Part shown: positions 14,584 through 19,860 of the stretch, piece by piece
Position numbering within the stretch: position 1 is the stretch's first letter
Layout of the letters: each line of letters opens with the position of its first letter
Assembly (NCBI GenBank): GCA_045654685.1
Contig: JAZONV010000037.1
Coordinates: 1-19,860 of the forward strand
Source of the DNA: RGIG1828 sp045654685
GTDB taxonomy: Bacteria > Bacillota > Clostridia > UMGS1810
Length of the DNA stretch: 19,860 bases
Direction: 5' to 3'
Position numbers and translations under genes: made by a program
Notes under the pieces: model-generated
Seen by the model: the letters and a program-made list of their open reading frames with translations, nothing else
Told to the model about the DNA's origin: nothing
Database searches by the model: none

Positions 14584-15366
14584 TTAAATATTATTTATTT
14601 TTCTGACACTTACTTCATAGAGCATTATGCTCATTGCCGTTGCAACGTTCAGAGATTCTGCTCTGCCTTTCATGGGAATGGTCACTCGCCTTGTGCAGAG
14701 TTTTTCAACATCTTCTGAAATTCCGTTTGCTTCATTTCCCATTACGATGACAACTTTTTCACCATATGATGCATCTCTCGAGTTTTCATCTGCATCCGGA
14801 AATGTTCCCACAATTTCAAATCCCGAATCCTTGAATGTGCCAAAGGTTTTTTGAGGGTTGTCGTCTGTGAATATGGGAACGTTTAAAATGCTTGCCATTG
14901 ATGAGCGGACAACCTTGGGATTGAAAATATCAACGCATCCTTTTGATATGACTATGGCATCTGCCCCAAGAGCATCGGATGAGCGAATTATTGTGCCCAT
15001 ATTTCCGGGGTCGGTTACGGAATCAAGATATATCACGGTTTCAAAATCATCTGTACGCATATTATCACTTGAAAAAATCTCATAATTTATGACTGCAAGA
15101 ATCCCCTGGGAATTTACTGTTGTTTTCAGAGAATCAAAAAGAGAATCTTCCATAACATAAACTTTTGTGTCCGACAAATCAACAGATGAATCAAATGTTT
15201 TTTTGACTATCACACATTCAATGTCTGCACCGTTTGAAATTGCATCTCCGACCGCTCTCACACCTTCTGCAAGATATTGAGAGTTTTTGCTTCTTCCGTT
15301 TTTGGTCTGAAGTTTTTTTATATGCTTATATAAAGAATTCTGACTGCTTTCTATATAGACAGGCAT
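14584..15366 (-). CDS. SpoU/TrmH-family RNA 2'-O-methyltransferase
   Basis: 260 residues from ATG 15364..15366; a TTG two codons earlier (15372) has AAGGA closer (4 bases) and could be the true start. The N-terminal substrate-binding domain (about 1-100, including KNSQYLAEGVRAV) precedes the SPOUT methyltransferase domain with its three motifs: LDSVTDPGNMGTIIRSS, VIVMGNEANGIS, and IPMKGRAESLNVATAMSI, the knotted SAM site. The substrate is an rRNA or tRNA ribose, most like RlmB/TsnR-type rRNA enzymes; the exact site cannot be told. First gene of the operon; its promoter lies about 60 bp upstream. Confidence 0.93.
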   Translation of the reverse strand: MPVYIESSQNSLYKHIKKLQTKNGRSKNSQYLAEGVRAVGDAISNGADIECVIVKKTFDSSVDLSDTKVYVMEDSLFDSLKTTVNSQGILAVINYEIFSSDNMRTDDFETVIYLDSVTDPGNMGTIIRSSDALGADAIVISKGCVDIFNPKVVRSSMASILNVPIFTDDNPQKTFGTFKDSGFEIVGTFPDADENSRDASYGEKVVIVMGNEANGISEDVEKLCTRRVTIPMKGRAESLNVATAMSIMLYEVSVRKINNI

Positions 15367-15425
15367 CTTCAACTGTTCCTTTCACGTATTTGTGCTTATA
15401 TAATACACACATTATATCATACTAC

Positions 15426-15454
15426 ATTATACTATATATAACAAATTAGTACAA
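15426..15454 (-). promoter_or_regulatory. Promoter of the seven-gene housekeeping operon
   Basis: Reading leftward, TTGTAC (15449..15454), 17 bp, perfect TATAAT (15426..15431), about 60 bp before the methyltransferase start. The region is very AT-rich and offers other possible -10 boxes. Confidence 0.65.
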
Positions 15455-15533
15455 GTAGTTTTTTTGATGAAGAATGTATTTTTTGGAACTTTTCAGGCAA
15501 AATATTCTTATAACTGTAAAAGGAGTAAAAAAT

Positions 15534-15968
15534 ATGGGATATATATTTGCAATTATTGCAGGCGCGGCAATGAGCGTTCAGGGTGTTATGAACACAAGGC
15601 TCAGTGAAAAAACAGGGCTTTTTGCATCAAATGCCTATGTTCAGTTAACCGCTTTTATTATTGCCCTTGTGGCAATGCTCATAAGCGGAGGAGTGAATTT
15701 GAAAGCCTTTGGAGAGGTCAACAAATTCTATTTGTTCGGAGGACTTTTCGGATTTATCATAACTTTAACGGTTATGCTGTCCGTCAAAGGTCTTTCTCCC
15801 ACCATTGCCATATCCACAATTTTAATATCACAACTTGTATGCGCCGCTCTTATTGATGCATTTGGTCTTATGGATTCTGAAAAAGTTGCATTCACATGGA
15901 ACAAATATGTGGGAGCTTTGGGGATGATTGCGTCAATGTTACTCTTTAAATGGAGCCCAAATATTTAA
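15534..15968 (+). CDS. YdcZ/DUF606-type small membrane transporter
   Basis: 144 residues from the ATG at 15534, with AAAGGAG 7-8 bases upstream; the frame is open for 20 more codons (15474), but that extension contains the ribosome site and is rejected. About four or five membrane helices: GYIFAIIAGAAMSVQGVMNT, YVQLTAFIIALVAMLISGG, KFYLFGGLFGFIITLTVMLS, PTIAISTILISQLVCAALI and a last one ending in LGMIASMLLFKW. These are the landmarks of the DUF606 branch of the drug/metabolite transporter superfamily, usually near 140 residues and thought to work as pairs; no partner gene is next to it here. Substrate unknown. It diverges from the housekeeping operon. Confidence 0.88.
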   Translation: MGYIFAIIAGAAMSVQGVMNTRLSEKTGLFASNAYVQLTAFIIALVAMLISGGVNLKAFGEVNKFYLFGGLFGFIITLTVMLSVKGLSPTIAISTILISQLVCAALIDAFGLMDSEKVAFTWNKYVGALGMIASMLLFKWSPNI

Positions 15969-16025
15969 AAAATTGTCCAAATCGTTCAAGTTGATGGTCA
16001 TATGCCACATTTGACATGTTTGTCA

Positions 16026-16054
16026 TTGACTTTGAATTTTTGATATAATATAAT
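16026..16054 (+). promoter_or_regulatory. Promoter of the 646-residue gene
   Basis: TTGACT (16026..16031), 17 bp, TATAAT (16049..16054); an overlapping TATAAT at 16044 is also present. Just upstream TGACA (16012..16016) and TGTCA (16021..16025) form a small inverted repeat reaching the -35, possibly an operator. The leader to the ATG is about 70 bases. Confidence 0.7.
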
Positions 16055-16131
16055 GTATCCGTAATGTAGCCCTATGGAGTGTTGATGTCCAAAGGCGATG
16101 TAAATGAAATCTTTAAAAAGGAGTCTCGGAT

Positions 16132-18072
16132 ATGTTAAATCTTTCCATAATGAGTCTTAAAAAAGACCATATTGATGAAATCTGCGAAGATATCATCGAG
16201 CAGCAAAAAAGCGGTGCTACCACTCACGCAATGATGATGATGACCTTCAATCCAATCGGCACACCTGCCATTGACAGAGCCGAGGAGCAATGCAAAATCT
16301 ACGATCTCTACAAAGAGCGTCTTGACAAAGCAGGGGCAAAACACGGAGTTTTGGTTCAGGCAACTCTCGGTCATATCACCAAGCCGCCAAAGCCCTATCC
16401 TTTTCAGCCATCTGTGAGCCTTGTTACAGGGGAAGAAAGAGACGTTACATGTTGTCCTTTAGATCCTCAATTTCAGGAATATATCAAAGACCAGATGAAA
16501 ACTCTTGCAAAGAGAAACCCCGCTCTTATAATGATTGATGACGATGTGGGACTTCTCTACAAGCAAACAAAAGGTTGTGCCTGCAAATATCACATGGCAG
16601 AGTTTAACCGCCGTGCAGGAACTGATATGACAAGAGAAGAAGTTTATGCCCACACTCAGGGCACAAGCGAAGAAGATAAATTCTATACTGACATTTATGT
16701 TGAAACCCAGAAACACGGTCTTGTGTCTTGTGTAGAGGCAATGCGCGCAGGAATTGATGAAGTTGATCCCACCATTCAGGGAATAGTATCGGGCATATAT
16801 ACCACCACATTCTGCGAATTTTCAGGCGATATCGCCCAGGCTTTCAAAGGCAAGGGAAATCCTGCCATTGCGAGATTAAACGGCGGTCCCTATGCCAACA
16901 GCTGGCAGGGAAGAACTTTCACACAAGCCTTTTTCAGAGCCGCAATCTTAAAAGAAAACGTCAAAGACAAAGTGGACATTTTTCTGGCAGAAACAGACAC
17001 CTGTCCTCAAAACCGCTATAGCACAAGTGCCGCTTTGATGCATGGTCACTTTGTTGCAGATATTCTGGAAGGTGCAACGGGTGCAAAACACTGGATTACC
17101 AGACTTGGAGCATATGAGCCCGATTCAGGAAAAGCATACAGAAAAATTCTTTCAAAATATGAACATTTCTACGAAAAACTTACAGAATATGTGAAAGAAC
17201 TCAAACCCTTCGGTTGCCGTATCCCCCTCACTTTGGCGCAAAATTACGGCTTTGTGCCAACAAGTCAGCCCATGAATCTTTCGCCCTGGTCAACATGCTT
17301 CCTTGAACGTATGGGTGTTCCCATGTATTTTTCAAATGATGAGGGTGGAGCGATTTTCCTTGATGAATTTGCTGTTGATGGATTCAGCGATGAAGAAATC
17401 ACAAAAATGCTCTCGGGAAGTTTGTATCTTTCAGGGCCTGCCGTACAAAAGCTTAACAATCGAGGATTCACAAAATATATGGGGGTTGAGGCAGAGGAAC
17501 TTGGCGGTGTTAAAATCTCCAGCGAAAGAGTTAACAATAACTATTCTGCACTTCAATATGAACAGAAAAAACTTGTTCCCACAGATGATGGCACAGAATG
17601 GGTTTCACCTGTTATAATGACCGATCCGTTAACGGGAGAAGAGGAAAATGTGTTCCCCGGAGTTACCCGCTTTGAAAACTCTCTGGGGGGAGAGATAATC
17701 GCATATTCAGGAACTCCCGATATGCCTTTCAGATATTTCACAGCTTTCTCACTTCTTAATGAAAGCCGTAAAAAACAGCTCATATCACTTCTTTCTGCCA
17801 AGGGACATATCCCGCTTTATTGTCCCGGAGATGAAGAAATTTATCTACGTGCAGGCTATTTAAAGAACGGAGAAATCTTTGGGGCATTTTTCAATCTTGG
17901 TTTTGACCAGCTTGAAGAAATTACGATGGTATGTGAAAAAGAAATTTCAAAAATTGAAAAACTTCTGCCCGACGGAACAAAGGCAGAATGTAAATTCGAA
18001 AAAAGCGGAAATACATATACGGTATTTGAAAATGCAAATACCCTTATGCCCGTTATTTTGATACTTTCTTAA
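16132..18072 (+). CDS. Putative glycoside-hydrolase-like TIM-barrel protein, family not recognised
   Basis: 646 residues, no signal peptide and no membrane segment, so cytoplasmic. AAAGGAG lies 8 bases before the ATG. The N-terminal two-thirds read as an alpha/beta barrel: MMMMTFNPIGTP, GVLVQATLGH, a strand ending in an acidic run LIMIDDDVGL (D136-D138), a CACKYH motif (149-154) that resembles the cysteine- or histidine-rich loop of GH42-like enzymes, VSGIYTTTFCEFSG, ARLNGGPYANSWQGR, and FLAETDTCPQNRY (a possible catalytic or ligand acid). The last 120 residues look like a beta-sandwich (GAFFNLGFDQLEEI, KIEKLLPDGTKAECKF), as in beta-galactosidase-type proteins. I infer a carbohydrate-active role but cannot name substrate or family. 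It stands alone, with its own promoter. Confidence 0.75.
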   Translation: MLNLSIMSLKKDHIDEICEDIIEQQKSGATTHAMMMMTFNPIGTPAIDRAEEQCKIYDLYKERLDKAGAKHGVLVQATLGHITKPPKPYPFQPSVSLVTGEERDVTCCPLDPQFQEYIKDQMKTLAKRNPALIMIDDDVGLLYKQTKGCACKYHMAEFNRRAGTDMTREEVYAHTQGTSEEDKFYTDIYVETQKHGLVSCVEAMRAGIDEVDPTIQGIVSGIYTTTFCEFSGDIAQAFKGKGNPAIARLNGGPYANSWQGRTFTQAFFRAAILKENVKDKVDIFLAETDTCPQNRYSTSAALMHGHFVADILEGATGAKHWITRLGAYEPDSGKAYRKILSKYEHFYEKLTEYVKELKPFGCRIPLTLAQNYGFVPTSQPMNLSPWSTCFLERMGVPMYFSNDEGGAIFLDEFAVDGFSDEEITKMLSGSLYLSGPAVQKLNNRGFTKYMGVEAEELGGVKISSERVNNNYSALQYEQKKLVPTDDGTEWVSPVIMTDPLTGEEENVFPGVTRFENSLGGEIIAYSGTPDMPFRYFTAFSLLNESRKKQLISLLSAKGHIPLYCPGDEEIYLRAGYLKNGEIFGAFFNLGFDQLEEITMVCEKEISKIEKLLPDGTKAECKFEKSGNTYTVFENANTLMPVILILS

Positions 18073-18077
18073 AAACA

Positions 18078-18131
18078 AGGGAGTGTCTCAATAAGTGATT
18101 TTTCACTGTATTGAGGCAACGCCCTCTTTTT
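18078..18131. terminator. Long imperfect hairpin after the GH-like gene: terminator and/or IS end
   Basis: AGGG...CTCAATA (18078..18092) pairs with TATTGAG...CCCT (18108..18125) around an inner AGTGA/TCACT stem, and a CTTTTT run follows on the plus strand. It begins only 5 bp after the stop codon. The outer bases GGGAGTGTCTCAATAAG also look like the terminal repeat of IS1182-type elements, so this may be the IS end doubling as a terminator. Confidence 0.6.
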
Positions 18132-18230
18132 CTGTCTGAAATGTGGATAACTTTTAGGAATTTCTCTGTTTTTGAGTACACAAAACAAAGTTCATCAAAT
18201 TAGAACTCCAAAAATTGATTTATTCGATTT

Positions 18231-19721
18231 TTAGGCCACTTTTATCTCATGCAAAAATTGTCCCTGACGGTTGGCTACCGTCTTATTGTGCAATTTTTGT
18301 ATGTTGTATGCCAAGCAAAGAACGAGAATTTCTGTCCTCACATTGCTTGTTCCTCTTGTTAGAAATCGTCTGAACCCCATATCTTCCTTCAATACTCCAA
18401 AGGCACCTTCAACTTGTATTGAACGATTTATCCTAAGCAATATTCCTTGCTTGGTGTTGATTCTTTCAAGCATTTCTTCTCTTTGCTTTTTAAATATTTT
18501 GGATAATTCAAATCGCTTGGTTCTTTCTTCAAGTGGTGTATTGCACCTTGCATTATGCTTTATGCACTGTGCCTTGTGTGGGCACCCTTTACAACTTTCG
18601 CATTGGTACATTGTTTTTTCTGATATATATCCACTTGATGTTTTGGACTTCCGCATACCGACATTAACAAGTTTTTTGCCGTAATGACAAATGTATGTAT
18701 CTGTGGCTTCATCATATTGCATATTTTCTGCTCTGCCTATGTCGTTTTTGTACTTTCTTGCTTTTGTCTGTTCGTAATTTGCCGGTTTAATACATGGCTT
18801 TTGTCCGTTGTTTTCAAAATATGTGTAGTTTTCTTCACTTTCATAGCCTGCATCTGCAGTCGGATACATATATTTGAAACCAAGTCGTTTTTCAACCTCT
18901 TTCATAAATGGAATAAATGTATTAACATCATTTCGTTCGTTGAATATCTCTGCAGCAACTATATATTCTGCATCAACTGCAATTTGGACATTGTATGCAG
19001 GTTTAAGCTGAGAGTTTCTCATGTGATCTTCTTTAAGATGCATAAATGTTGCACTCTCATCCGTTTTGGAAAGACTGTTTCTGTCCTTCATTCTACGAAG
19101 ATAGTACTCATATTTTTTCTCACGTTCATACCAATCACAAAGAAGCTCGTAATCCCTTTGAAAATCTGTCTTTCGTTTGCCAATTCCCGACACAAAAGCT
19201 ACTGTTGTTTTTATCTTATTAAGTTTATCTATGAATTTCTTCAGTCTTTTTGCTTTAACATCTTCTGCCAGATGCATTTTAAATTCGTATTTGGCAAGAA
19301 GTACAGGTAATTCCTTGTGCATTTTATCTTGCAATTTTGCCTGATGTTTTAATATGGCTTTTTTCCATACAAAAGAATATTTATTGGCATTTGCTTCTAT
19401 CTTTGTACCGTCAACAAAAAGATTTTCACAAGATAATTCACCATGGTTTCTAAGCAACAGAACAACCTGATAGAAAAGATTATCGATGATATCTTTTAAT
19501 CTTGTACTTCTGAATCGTGCTATTGTATTGTGGTCGGGTGCTTTTGCACCTTCCAAAAGATACATAAAGTTAATATCTCTTTTGCACGCAGTTTCAATTT
19601 GTCTTGATGAATATATGCAGTTCATATATGCGTACACAAGGATTTTAAAAAGATTCTTCGGTGACACTGCACAAATTTTCTCTTTTCGAGAATACGCTCT
19701 GTACAACTCTGTGTAATCCAA
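18231..19721 (-). CDS. IS1182-family DDE transposase
   Basis: 496 residues from a TTG at 19719..19721. N-terminal DUF772-type DNA-binding part (LFKILVYAYMNCIYSSRQIE, LLEGAKAPDHNTIARFR), then the RNase-H-like catalytic domain with D104 (LFVDGTKIEANAN), D290 (PTADAGYES) and E438 (QVEGAFGVLKED), and a cysteine cluster CESCKGCPHKAQC (374-386) inserted before the glutamate, as usual in this family. Related proteins normally have some 40 more residues in front. The same frame continues upstream as LLDESFTLYQE with no good start, closing at a TGA (19755..19757). The catalytic part seems intact; the N-terminus may be shortened or frameshifted. Confidence 0.88.
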   Translation of the reverse strand: MDYTELYRAYSRKEKICAVSPKNLFKILVYAYMNCIYSSRQIETACKRDINFMYLLEGAKAPDHNTIARFRSTRLKDIIDNLFYQVVLLLRNHGELSCENLFVDGTKIEANANKYSFVWKKAILKHQAKLQDKMHKELPVLLAKYEFKMHLAEDVKAKRLKKFIDKLNKIKTTVAFVSGIGKRKTDFQRDYELLCDWYEREKKYEYYLRRMKDRNSLSKTDESATFMHLKEDHMRNSQLKPAYNVQIAVDAEYIVAAEIFNERNDVNTFIPFMKEVEKRLGFKYMYPTADAGYESEENYTYFENNGQKPCIKPANYEQTKARKYKNDIGRAENMQYDEATDTYICHYGKKLVNVGMRKSKTSSGYISEKTMYQCESCKGCPHKAQCIKHNARCNTPLEERTKRFELSKIFKKQREEMLERINTKQGILLRINRSIQVEGAFGVLKEDMGFRRFLTRGTSNVRTEILVLCLAYNIQKLHNKTVANRQGQFLHEIKVA

Positions 19722-19860
19722 TTCCTGGTATAATGTAAAAGACTCATCTAACAGTCATTTACAAATATACCTTTCTCCTTTCTTCAACCTTTTTAATCCG
19801 CGGTTGATTACGGTTTTAAATATTGGTATTATATAAATATGTGATGTGGATTTGTATACA
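19722..19860 (-). other. Upstream region of the transposase
   Basis: On the minus strand there is a strong ribosome site (GAAAGGAG, about 19776) followed by ATG at 19758..19756, whose frame stops after four codons (M-T-V-R). A TATAAT lies near 19827..19832 without a clear -35. Otherwise nothing recognisable. Confidence 0.4.

Larger units (their letters stand above)
18080..19860 (-). mobile_element. IS1182-like insertion sequence (right end not in window)
   Basis: A single transposase gene with about 150 non-coding bases beyond its stop, possibly ending at GGGAGTGTCTCAATAAG (18080..18096). A matching inverted copy is not found in the bases upstream of the transposase up to 19860, so the other end is taken to lie outside. 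The 18132..18230 stretch shows no further feature. No target duplication can be tested. Confidence 0.6.

Noticed and set aside
18684..19310. 208-residue plus-strand open frame
   Set aside because: Lies entirely antisense to the well-supported IS1182 transposase, has no good ribosome site, and its composition is that of a complement.

Overview
The window looks like a chromosomal stretch of a low-GC, anaerobic, Clostridia-like Firmicute. The pointers are AT-rich DNA with AGGAGG-type ribosome sites and near-consensus sigma-A promoters, a reverse-order rubrerythrin beside a PerR-type regulator, a CdaA/CdaR pair, and a tetrahydrofolate riboswitch in front of a FolT-type ECF S component. Species cannot be told from the sequence alone.

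Left part (1 to about 5480): probable integrated accessory element. A tyrosine integrase (4095..5261, minus) lies at its right edge, with a cluster of CCCTT repeats and a possible core site (5453..5479) between it and the chromosome. Inside, a tight three-gene minus-strand operon runs from a perfect TTGACA-17-TATAAT promoter: a COG1106/AAA_21-type ATPase, an RloB-like protein and a large cysteine-rich protein that runs off the left edge. ATPase plus RloB is the layout I recall for AbiL/RloAB-type anti-phage systems. The third gene, at least 682 residues, is not one I recognise, and its visible C-terminal part has an Mrr-nuclease-like look. A 20-bp perfect inverted repeat touches the promoter. 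This is the best candidate here for an undescribed system.

Middle part (5505 to 15454): core chromosome, all minus strand, in three transcription units. (1) perR-rubrerythrin, from a promoter with two tandem PerR-like boxes, ending in a strong terminator at 5505..5532. (2) folT followed by a QueH-HAD fusion, preceded by a THF riboswitch and a promoter inside a 12-bp inverted repeat. (3) A seven-gene housekeeping operon read from about 15.4 kb: SpoU/TrmH RNA methyltransferase, cdaA, cdaR, nth, M24 aminopeptidase, D-2-hydroxyacid dehydrogenase, tatD, with gaps or overlaps of a few bases except about 100 bp after cdaR.

Right part (15474 to 19860): two plus-strand genes, a small YdcZ/DUF606-type membrane protein and a 646-residue TIM-barrel glycoside-hydrolase-like protein with its own promoter, followed by an IS1182-like insertion sequence on the minus strand. 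The IS runs to or beyond the right edge and its transposase may lack a normal N-terminus.
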